Source: Brachypterus glaber
Taxonomy: Eukaryota > Arthropoda > Insecta > Coleoptera > Kateretidae
NCBI GenBank assembly: GCA_958510825.1
Contig: OY294054.1
Location: 14,211,390 to 14,275,389 of the forward strand
Length of the DNA: 64,000 nt
Direction: 5' to 3'
A program made the translations under genes and the position numbers. Below are positions 33,940 to 43,677 of the stretch, in pieces (the first letter of the stretch is position 1; each line of letters begins with the position of its first letter). The notes under the pieces are model-generated. The model ran no database searches, was not told the origin of the DNA, and saw only the letters and a program-made list of their open reading frames with translations.

Positions 33940-34275
33940 TTTCACAAAAATTTGAAAATTTCTATATAGGGGTTTTTGAGGTTGCTTAAATTGTTATATT
34001 TTTAAATATTTTCAATACTTTCGTCAAAATTGGTATATAGGAGTTCTTAGGGACTACGAAACTGAATTTGATAATAAAATTTTTCCAATTCCACCCCCTA
34101 AGGGGTGGGGGGTAGTTTTCGTGAAAATTGATATAGGAGTTTTTGAGGTAGCTAAAATTTAATTTAATAATAAAAATTCTAACTTTACCCCCTGAAAGGT
34201 GGGGGCAGTTTTAGTGAAAATTTGTATATTGGGGTTTTTGAGGTTGCTGAAAGTGAATCTGATAATAAAAAATTC
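33940..34275 (+). repeat. tandem repeat, roughly 90-105 bp unit, about four copies
   Basis: Each unit holds a GTGAAAATTTGTATATAGG-type block, TTTTTGAGGTTGCT, a GAATCTGATAATAAAA-type block and a C-rich to G-rich stretch (CCCCCTAAGGGGTGGGGGGT in the third). Copies are diverged. Confidence 0.7.
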
Positions 34276-35203
34276 ATTTAATGAAAAATGGGAAAGCCCA
34301 GTTAGTTTTTCATATTCTATTTTCCTTTATACAAATAGTAAAAAACATTTTGCTTACGTAACTTTGAAATGTGAGGAAGCTTATACTAAAATTTATTATT
34401 TTCATAAAATTTGTCTTAGCGCGATAAGCAAAAATATTTAGTAGTTCCTTTGTACAAATTTCTTCCTTTACACAGGGTGATTACATTCGCGAAAATTACA
34501 ACAAATTTTGACTGAACTGTCTAGACTTCCTCGTTTTTATCGCTGGATAAACACAGAAAAATAATATCGTAAATTGAGTAAGGTGGATAGGTGTAAACGT
34601 AATAAATGGTCACCTTAATAACACAGGACCACAAAAAAAATAAAGTCTGTTTTTTAGAAACCAGACTTAATTTTTTCTACGTATTTTTGGGCGCTGAAAG
34701 CGAATCTTGAGATATAGCGCACAATGTTTTTTTTTTGTATGCATTCCAGGGAAAAAAAATTATCCGCAAGTATTCATCAATTTTTTATGAAAATAATAAT
34801 AAATAAAAATTATTTATGCAATTACTTGCAGATTTTAAATATCTACCCTAGTTAATTTTTTACAGGGCCTCAAATTCCAAATATGGCACTTTTTTCGTGT
34901 TTTTTCGATATACACATTTACATGTCGGACTTAAAATGTGAAAGTTGTGACCACTTCCGGTAAAACCGGAAATAGCAAAATGTTCAGGTTGAGGTTCCTT
35001 AATAGGTACCAAATTTCAAAATTTTATCTTTACAAATACAGAAGTTAAGGGGGGTTTACATTGGATCTGTGACACCCGGTATACTTAAATCAAAAAATTT
35101 TTTCTCGGTGTGTACACATCTTCGTTTTTATCGCCGGATCAAATTTAATAATTGTTTTATAGTTTTATTCTCGCAAATTAAACTCGAAAATGTTTTATTT
35201 CAG
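34276..35203. other. intron; half copy of the TTACACAGGCCCACAAA foldback family
   Basis: 34614-34740: CTTAATAACACAGGACCACA, then GTATTTTTGGGCGCTGAAAG-CGAATC. No right arm follows. The rest shows nothing supportable before the acceptor at 35203. Confidence 0.55.
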
Positions 35204-35315
35204 AGACAGGGAGGCAAAGACGAAATTTATATTTGATCCAAATGATGGAGTTATGTTACTGGAACAAAAACTACCAATGTCTTGGCATGCGTTTAATGAA
35301 ACACCTGCTTTCCAA
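35204..35315 (+). CDS. apolpp: apolipophorin exon 5 in window
   Basis: The acceptor TGTTTTATTTCAG ends at 35203 and the donor is TTCCAA|GTAAGT at 35316. One base completes Arg, then 37 codons: the peptide begins DREAKTKFIFDPNDGVMLLE and ends LPMSWHAFNETPAFQ. It contains a sequon (NET). The FDP-x(2)-G and QKLPMSW segments just upstream of VWD are, to my recollection, well conserved in insect apolipophorins, making this one of the more diagnostic exons despite its small size. It is too short to stand out as an open frame by itself and was found by following splice phase. It ends in phase 0 and joins naturally to the exon at 46810. Confidence 0.86.
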
Positions 35316-36999
35316 GTAAGTATTACGTTTTTTACTTATTAGACTCTTCGCAGTTTACAGGTCTTGAATTAGGTTATGCAAAAGTCCGATTCTTATACTT
35401 GAAAATTTAGATATCTGTATTTAACCTCTTCACGTCTTACGGATTAAAAGGTGATAGGTGTTCTACTTGAGATGCCGGGCCACTTGGTACTGACAAAGAT
35501 CAGGCCTGGGCAACAGTGGGCAACTCAGCTAGTTAATCTTATTTGTTCTCACTTGATCTTAGGTGAGAGCAGCTAAGACTAGATGTTAAAAAACCGTAGA
35601 TTCCCACGACTGAGCTCAGGGAGACGTATACTAAGACTTGTCTCAGGGGTTGGGACTGATATAGTAGCGTGTAGCCTATGATATTTATGAAATATAATTT
35701 AAATATAGACTTTTTACTGTTTTACTGTAACAAATTGTATTAAATAACTTGCTTGGGGTTCCATATATACAAAATCGCTCAGTATCTAACACGGTAACAC
35801 AATCTTAGTGTACCAGACAACACCAAGCAATAAGATGTATTCACGGCTTCTTTGAAATTAACTTACGAACAACTAGTTTTATTCACAATAAAAAAAACGA
35901 CAGAACTTTGGTAAGAGCACATTCTCAACATTATTCAACACCTAGAAACTATTCCGAAGAACTAAAGAATTAATCTGTCTTTTTGTGATGCTGGGTAGCT
36001 ATCAAAATAGCATTAGACGTTTTTTAAAAGAAAGACGAGAAATAATGGTTTAATAAAACACTAGAAGAATGGCACTTACTTTAAGGTTTTAAGGTTGATT
36101 TTTTCATATTATTGATTAACTCTTACACGATTTTTCACTTTTTGATTGATTAAAGATCTAAAGTGTCTCTACACAAAAAAAAATCTTATTTTAAGTAAAT
36201 ATACACATATTTACTTAGGATCCTTTTCACAAATGTTTCTTTTATTTAAAAATTCTGTTTTTATTTCTCGTTAGAGACGTAGTTCCGTATAATCCGCTAT
36301 TTTAATTTTTGATATCGAATTAAAAATAATAAGTTTATAAAAATAACATTTTTATCGTATAATAATTAAATTGGTTATTAGAAAAAAGTTATCCCCGGCT
36401 GGAATTCGAATCCAAGAGCTTACAATTTTTACTCGACAGTTTTCTTTCAACTGTATTAGTTAGGAAAATATATTTACTTTATTATATGACTACTAAGGTT
36501 TAAGACACTAAAAAAATACATGGCAGGAGCACATTCTTAACAATAATCAACACATTGAGAAACTATTCTAAATAACTTTTTAGAATTATTCTGTTTTTTT
36601 TGTAATGCTGGGTGTCTATCAAAAAAGCATGGGGCGTGAAAGACGAGATTGAATGGTTTATAACACTAGGAGATGTCACATATTTAAAGGTTTCTTTTGG
36701 GTTGGCAACCTATCGCTTGACGTTTTGCATGCAAATGTCAATGTCGCTTTAAAGTTTAATTTTCAACAAAATTTTGTGTTTAGGTTATTTTTTACCGTGT
36801 TAAAATTGTGGACTGGTTAATTGCAGTGAAAAAGAAAAGATATGACTATAAAATATATCAGAATATCATTTGTTCTTAGAATTTTAAACATGGTGTAAAC
36901 TGTAATGCTAACCCAAAACAAAAATCCATAAATCAGTCATCAATTTAAATGTAAGTTTTTTAAATTTTAGAACAAAATAGAAAAAATTGTATAAAGCAC
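35316..36999. other. intron with a diverged direct repeat (about 35870-36090 and 36495-36700)
   Basis: Shared in order: AGGAGCACATTCTTAACA or close variant, AGAAACTATTC, TAATGCTGGGTGTCTATCAA or close variant, AAAGACGAGA, AATGGTTTA and AACACTAG. Spacing is about 620 bases. No LTR-type ends or internal coding. Confidence 0.6.
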
Positions 37000-37002
37000 T
37001 TA

Positions 37003-37102
37003 TTTCATAACACGTTTTTAGCGCACTAGTACTTTATAAAACTCGCCGCAAGCGGCTCGTTTTCTAAATTTGTACTCGTGAGCTAAAAACGTATGTTATG
37101 AA
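37003..37102. repeat. hairpin element with GC core
   Basis: TTTCATAACACGTTTTTAGC pairs with GCTAAAAACGTATGTTATGA around CTCGCCGCAAGCGGCTCG. Confidence 0.75.
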
Positions 37103-37234
37103 ACTAGTACTTTAATATACTATAATAGTTGCAAGAATTTTATTAAAACATTGGTACTATTTTAAAATGTTATGAAAACGGAATTTGTGTGAAAGGGCCA
37201 CAATTAATAAACCTTCATGTTTTGTAAGTTGCAT

Positions 37235-37510
37235 AACTTAATAAAGTTTGAAAGTCTGTACCTCCGAAACGTTATAATCTAGCAAAAAACTATAGGTATA
37301 TTAAATTTTTTATAGGCCTTGAAAAGAGCTTACATTTAAAATATATATATTTTTCAATTAAATAATAAATAGGTAAGTTTTGCTAAAAAGAAAAATTATT
37401 TTACTAATTTAAACGGCAATATCACAAAAACAATGCATTTTAGGAAAAAATAGTAACTTTATAAGCAGTTTAAAAAATCTTTCATTTAAGCGCCAAATTA
37501 TTAAAGTCCA
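37235..37510 (+). repeat. dispersed repeat, diverged copy 3 of the 19215 family
   Basis: Shares AAACGTTATAATCTAGCAAA, TTTTTTATAGGCCTTGAAAA, AAACGGCAATATCACAAAAA and TGCATTTTAGG with the copies at 19215 and 43262. Confidence 0.7.
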
Positions 37511-38407
37511 ATAATAATTAACTTAAATGAAAATAGTCATAGTTATGTTTTATTAATTGAGAAAATGTTTTTATGGTGACGTCATAATTCAACTGACCCG
37601 CCTCCCTTCATAACACTAAGACACGTTTCTCATTACCCCTCCCTACTACATGCGTGATGTAATTTATAGATAGCCCCCATGGGAAGTTGTAGGGTTTGAT
37701 CTTAGAGTTTCTTAGTTTTCTGAATTTAGTTAAACCGAGCTGTAAATTTTCTATTAAGTTTTATAAGTTATTTAAGTGGAACAATAAGTTTTTGGTAAAT
37801 CTGTAAAAGTTTCGTGAATTATTTCACTCATTATTTGCTTGACTTGTTTTTATTATACGTTTGGATATTCCGGGATAAAATCTGAATTAGAATTCAACTA
37901 ATATAGTAAAAATTATTACGCTGAACTTTTCCCTATTTGTCTTTATAAATATAAACTGTCACAACGAAATATTTATTAATAGTATAAACTTTATACAGAG
38001 TGAAAAATAGGGGAGACCGTAGGAATTATGTTACATACAGTGTGATCCAAAATCCCCCCTCCCCCCTCTTAACTATTGAATGAGCAGATATCGACCTGAA
38101 ATGTTGGTACACGTAAATAAGACAACCTAAACTATCTTTTGAAATAAATTTGTTATTTTTAGCTTCCAATATACCTAAGTCAGGGGGGCATTTGCCGTTT
38201 ATTAACTATTTTTTCGCTCATTTGCCTTTTTTTTGTCGTTCAATCCCTTTTTTGTCGTAATTAATACTTGTTCTCTCTTTATCAAGACGTTTTTTGTCGT
38301 ACGGTTTAATAAAACTGGACATATCTCAAAACATCTAATTTTCAGATAGGACAACTTGCCTTAGCAGGGCAGTATTGATAAGGCAATTAGTTTGTTAATT
38401 TATATTT
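37511..38407. other. intron, no feature seen
   Basis: Two TTTTTTGTCGT words near 38240-38300 and a C-rich line at 38052-38068. No gene or clear element. Confidence 0.3.
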
Positions 38408-39145
38408 TAAAATTGATCCAGAGGTGTGCCCAGAGAGACAAAAATGTGCGTGGCTTAACACATTTTTGCCCCAAATTTTTTATGTGCATTTTGTTGGATT
38501 TTTTGTAAAAAATAAATAGATTCTTTGAGTAAAAATACATAAAAAATTTCATATAATGTAACACTGTAGGAGCAACCGCTTAAAAAAAAATCAGTTAAGA
38601 GGATTTAATATTTTTTTCCGCCAAATTCTACTTTTTAAAATGCTATTACTGCTTTAGTATTAAGTTTATATGTTTTGGTGAAGAATTCTTTTTTGCTTAG
38701 TTTTTAATGAGGAATCGCCTTGCAGTATTAAAATTTTATTGTTCCCATTCAATATGTCCATCTCAACGAACTAATAACTCTTCTCTCTAGAATAGGCATT
38801 TCATTCGTAAAAACTGACAAAAACGTAGCCAACATATACATTCGTCTGTCTTACTCGCACAGCTTTGTTCTAACAGAGACAACAATAACAGTTACTGGTT
38901 ATTGTTATTGTTCAGGCCTGAATATACCAACTATTTGTTTACAAACAAACCGATATGTTGTCGATACTTTATATTAAAGGTATGCATATTCTAGAGAAAA
39001 GAGTTGTTAGTTCGTTGGTCCATCTTCGATGGGCCGTAGCTTCCTTACGGGTCATTTCTGGACCAACATTTATAGGAACTTTTTTTCATATTTTTGGATG
39101 TAGAATCACCTCTTAAATTTTTGGCATGCCAGTTACTGATCACCC
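38408..39145 (+). repeat. member of the 6350-7470 family, interrupted by a hairpin element
   Basis: Outer text CCAGAGGTGTGCCCAGAGAG, ACACTGTAGGAGCAACCGCT and, after the interruption, GGGCCGTAGCTTCCTTACGG, TTTATAGGAACTTTTT and TGGATGTAGAATCACC follow the family order. The insert at about 38765-39017 pairs ACGAACTAATAACTCTTCTC with GAGTTGTTAGTTCGT. Confidence 0.65.
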
Positions 39146-39406
39146 TCTATAGGGTATATTCCTTTTAGACGATTACGCTCAAATTTAATATATTAAATGG
39201 AAATATATATTTCCATATAATTTATTTAATATAAATACATAAAGTTGTTGCAGTAGCAGAAGCTGAAACGAAAGAGATGAAAGTATTAAACGACATAAAA
39301 CAAGACTGCGAACTATCACCTTTAATTTTTTCTGAACTAGGACATATAAAGGTTAAGAAGTCGATAAAAAATATAGAAATATTGCGTTTTAGGACTTGAT
39401 ACTTAA

Positions 39407-39716
39407 ATGCAAAAACTAATTTCCGCAAAAAAAATCTTTCTGTCGGTCGGTTTGTCAGAAAATTACACAGCCACACAAAAAGAAAAAAAAAACGGAATTT
39501 TTTAAGAGGCCATTGTTTTTCCATATATTTTGAGGCACTGAATCCGAATTTAAGGTCGAAATGCAAAAACTAATTTCCGCAAAAAAATTATTTCTGTCGG
39601 TCGGTTTGTCAGAAAAATTACAAAGCCACACAAAAAGAAAAAAAAATCCGGAATTGTTTAAGAGACCATTGTTCTTTTATATATTTAGAGGCGCTGAATC
39701 CGAATTTAAAGTCGAA
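39407..39716 (+). repeat. tandem duplication, 154-bp period, two copies
   Basis: Copies start ATGCAAAAACTAATTTCCGC at 39407 and 39561. Both contain TCTGTCGGTCGGTTTGTCAG, ACACAAAAAGAAAAAAAA and GCTGAATCCGAATTTAA (first copy ACTGAATCC). A diverged, inverted continuation is at about 39780-39830. Confidence 0.85.
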
Positions 39717-41218
39717 ATACCTTCCTTTCATTTATTTAACGTTTTTGAAGGTTATTAATCGGATGAGGTGCTATATTGACCGCAAATTCGGATCCAGTTC
39801 CTCAAAATACATAGAAATACAATGGTTTCCGAAAAAAAAAACTTGACCTTTTTATTTATTTTTTCGGAGAGATTATATTCCTATATTTTTGTTGCATACT
39901 TTTTATGTTTTATGTCGATATAAATAAATAAAAATTGTCGGTAAGTGAATCGGTCGGTCGATATTTTGGTTGATCATCGGTTGATCGGTTGGTCGATTTA
40001 TTTTTGTCGGTCGGCCTTAAGCTAGCTAATAATAATAATAATAATAATAATAATTTACCTCAAGAAAAAGTAAAAACATGCAATGGAGGGTTAAGTTAAA
40101 CGTCAATGTCAGGACATTTTGCAAAAACAGCATCGATATATTTCCATTAACTTTATTAATTTTTTCTAAAAGTATATTCGACTAATATTAATTTTAAATC
40201 TTCGAAAATAGAATAAAAATATTTGTAATATCATACATTAAAAATATTAAAGTTTCTCATATAAAATTCCGAAATGATAAAAGTTCATAAATATTTTTAA
40301 AATAATTTTCTCGATATTTAAGAAGTCTTTCGCGAATAATATCACAGGTCTACATTTATTTTTCCCGAAGCTAATGGATATGTGTATTTATCCATATAAA
40401 ATAAAACAAGGTTTTTTAAAAACTTCCCCCGTTATGTCGTAAAAATACCGTATAAATTGTATAAATTTCAGTTAAAAAAAATTAAATAAGGTACCGTACT
40501 TTTTCTCAAAATTGGAAAAAATATAAAAATTATAATATTTGAATAAGGCACGATTTTTTTAAATCAAATATATTGTTTGCGTAAATTTGATTAGAGTTCT
40601 ATGTAGTATGGTGCTATAGGAGAAAAAATGCTTAGATAGAGTCACAAACTAGAACGCATCGTATAAAATTAAGGAAAAGCGTCACATACTAAGCTTATAT
40701 ATAAGGTATAAAGATTCACTTAAAGATATGAGATATGAGGACTTACTTAAAGGAACTTTGAAGTAGCTAGCCGCTAGTCAAAAGAACGGTGGGTGGCCTA
40801 GAATAGAATAATGCTCAAAAATAACAAAGGATGTGAGGTGTTAAAATTTTAGAAAAATTAAAGAATTGGCTATTGATAGAGAACTGCCTCTAAAAACGCA
40901 GTGTATTTTATGCATTCCGTTATAAATTTCCTTTGAAAAATGTCATATTCTTTTATGCATTTAATGATTTTCAGATGTACAAAACAGATAAAGTAACTGA
41001 ACGTATTAGAGTTGACAGTTACAAGGTAAAATATTCAGCTATTTTCAGAAAATGCGGTGCCTCTTTAAACGTGCTTTGAGACTTTTAACCCACAATTACT
41101 TTCTTAGAAATAACACAACATAAAAAGTTAAATTTATTTATTTGCAGATATTACAATTACAATTTTATACAGAGGCTTTTTTTTAATTTAATTGGTACCT
41201 GGTTAAATTTTTTTATAT
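39717..41218. other. intron with GGTCGGTC tract, AAT microsatellite and a possible micro-exon
   Basis: 39940-40020 is rich in CGGTCGGTCGAT and GGTTGATCGG words. (AAT)n is at about 40027-40055. A 51-bp segment 40975-41025 is flanked by TTTTCAG and GTAAAA and is open in phase 0; it is treated as a candidate only (see findings). Confidence 0.45.
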
Positions 41219-41416
41219 ATTGTTGCATATTGTTACATATTGTTACATATTGTTACATATTGTTGCATATTGTTACATATTGTTACGTACTGTTACATAT
41301 TGTTACATATTGTTGCATATTGTTACATATTGTTACATTATGTTACATGTTTTACATATTTTTACATATTGTAACATATTGTCACATATTTTGTTACATA
41401 TTGATACATATTGTTG
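41219..41416 (+). repeat. decamer minisatellite, unit TGTTACATAT
   Basis: About 20 copies of a 10-bp unit with substitutions (TGTTGCATAT, TGTTACGTAC) and, near the end, small indels. The two overlapping open frames here are repeat translation only. Confidence 0.92.
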
Positions 41417-41889
41417 ACGGGGCTACCAACTGTAGTCTACCATTTACAAAAAAAATCATCCTGTATATAATATAAAACGGTTAGATAGGTACTAAAAATG
41501 TACTAAAATTGCAAGATAAAATAAAGTTAAATCTAGACCTTTTAGTTACTTATCTTAATCAGCTTCTATATAAAAATTGGATACTTAAGGTTTCTTAAAG
41601 CATTTTATAATTGAGTTTTTCTCAAGAAAACCTAACTGCAATTTGAAACTTGCTGTGTACTCCTTGTAACTTTGCCTAAACGTTTTTGGAAAGTATTGGT
41701 CGTAAAAAAAGTAAAAACTGTCTCATAAATAAAACGAGTCGTGAAAATATGTAATGCTTCGCATTCCCTAATAAACTATTTACAGCGAGTAGTAGACAGA
41801 GATGTATTGTCGTATGGGGATAGTTTAATTTAATAAATAATTTTTTATATTGAACACTCCAAAATAAAATAAACAATTAGTGAATGTCA
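41417..41889. other. intron, no feature seen
   Basis: Nothing supportable. Confidence 0.3.
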
Positions 41890-42095
41890 AAAACAAAAAT
41901 TCAAACTGACATAAACAATTTTAACGTTTTTTTAGATGTTTAGATGTTAGGTCGTAGGAAAAATAGTATACGCACCTCGACGCAAACCTATTTCAGTGCA
42001 CTTAAAGTGCTTTTTTTTACTCGGCTCCGCCTTGTAAAGAAGTTAGCATTCTCTAGCACTGAAAACTAAGTTCGCGTCTCGGTGCGTAATATAAT
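41890..42095. mobile_element. small MITE, copy 2 of the 16545-16729 family
   Basis: AATAGTATACGCACCTCGAC to CGCGTCTCGGTGCGTAATAT, with an inserted ACTCGGCTCCGCCTTGTAAA segment that also occurs in the copy at 59833. Confidence 0.78.
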
Positions 42096-43261
42096 ATTGC
42101 ATAGAAATGTTTTGTCATGATTTTTGTTTTACGGACATATCTTCTTAACGAAAAAAATAAATAAATAGGATCAGTGAAAAGGAAAAATAGTAAATCACCA
42201 TAAGGTTTTTGACCTGCATTTAAAATAGTGCCCAAATCCCAGGAAAGAAGGTTTTATTTATTTATTTATTTATTTATCCTAAGATCATTCTTATTTACTA
42301 CTTTTTCTCTCTGTATATACTAAATTACTGGTTTGTGTCTTCTGCTTGTTATATTCTTATAGCAGGTTTTTCAAACTTTCATATAAGATTTTTTTTCTTC
42401 AAGCGTACTAAAATGTTCATATTTTATAACTGAACACACTAGTTAGAAGTGATCTATTTTTTTACAGTAAAATATTGAGTTCATTTTTGTACGCCGTAAA
42501 AAAAAGTTATTTAGCAAAACCACCACTGGCGGCAGCACTCTTTAACTTTGATGACAGCCATACTTTAAACTTGTTTCTTTATTATGTAAACAGGTGATTG
42601 ACCCGAGATTCAGTGTAAAAACCTTGTGTGAAATTAATTAAAAATTATTGAAGAAGAATATATGGTTTATACACCTACAAATCTCTCCGAAATTGCAAAT
42701 CGCGAAAAATGTACGGTTTAGCCTACGTAAAAAATTTAAAATGAGCTAAGGAAGGTTTAAGCTTATTTCGAAATGGTTTTATTGGCCTATTTTAATTTAA
42801 AAAAAACATACTTTATCACTGAATAGATTAAATTCAAAAATTAATATTTAAAAAAATATGTATAGGATGCTTGAAGAAAAAATACTATGTTTCACTCCGA
42901 GGAAAAGTACTTTTTTTACTTGTCTGTAGTTTCCGGACTGCGCTTCACGTAAATTCTACAGACTAGTAAAAAAAAGCTTCACTTTTCCTCTTAGTAAAAG
43001 AATATACTATTTTTTTGTAATGCATACAAGGACGGAAAAACAGTTTTGGAGATATGTTAATTATATTGCTTAAAAAGCGAAACAAAATCCAAAACTGTTG
43101 AATGTATATTTGAATGTATATTTACAATTATTTGAATATTCAAAAAAAATTTTCACCTACTTCTAACATTTTTTCTAATATTGAGTAAATTCTTAAAATT
43201 AAGACAGGAACTTATACCAACATTTCTGTTGTCTTGTCTGTTTTGTGTCTCCTTTTGTAAT
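42096..43261. other. intron with TTTA microsatellite and a GC-core hairpin
   Basis: (TTTA)n at about 42254-42277. The hairpin at 42877-43016 pairs CCGAGGAAAAGTAC-TTTTTTTAC with its complement around TTCCGGACTGCGCTTCACG. Confidence 0.55.
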
Positions 43262-43677
43262 ATCCTAAACTTGAAACTAGATGAAACGTTGCGAGCACCC
43301 TGTCAAAACATCGGCACTATTGTAGACTAGAGCCATCTAGTTTGCAAATTTCAAACTAGGTGTTTTGTTTAATTTTAAATTCTGTATCTTTAAAACATTA
43401 TATTCTAGCAAAAAACTGTATATAATATTTTTTATAGGGCTTAAAAAGAGCTTTTATTTAAAATATAATTTTTTGAAATCGGGTTATAAATATGTGAGAT
43501 ATGCTAAAAAAACCTTTTATTGCTTTAAACGTCAATATCTCGAAAACAATGCGTTTTGGGAAAACGTTGTTTATAACATTTCTTGACCAATTTAAAATTA
43601 TCTTTTATATAAGTGCTAAATTAAGCAAATACGCTAAAAATAAAAGTTTTACCCAATTTTTACCCCCTTACCCCCAA
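43262..43677 (+). repeat. dispersed repeat, copy 2 of the 19215 family
   Basis: Same block order as 19215-19665 and apparently above 85 % identical over most of its length by eye. A 35-base stretch present at 19590-19620 is missing here. Confidence 0.85.

Noticed and set aside
35870..36700. LTR retrotransposon
   Set aside because: No TG...CA ends, primer-binding site, or gag/pol text between the repeats.
39222..39566. Minus-strand frame of 114 codons
   Set aside because: Translation of a 154-bp tandem duplication and homopolymers.
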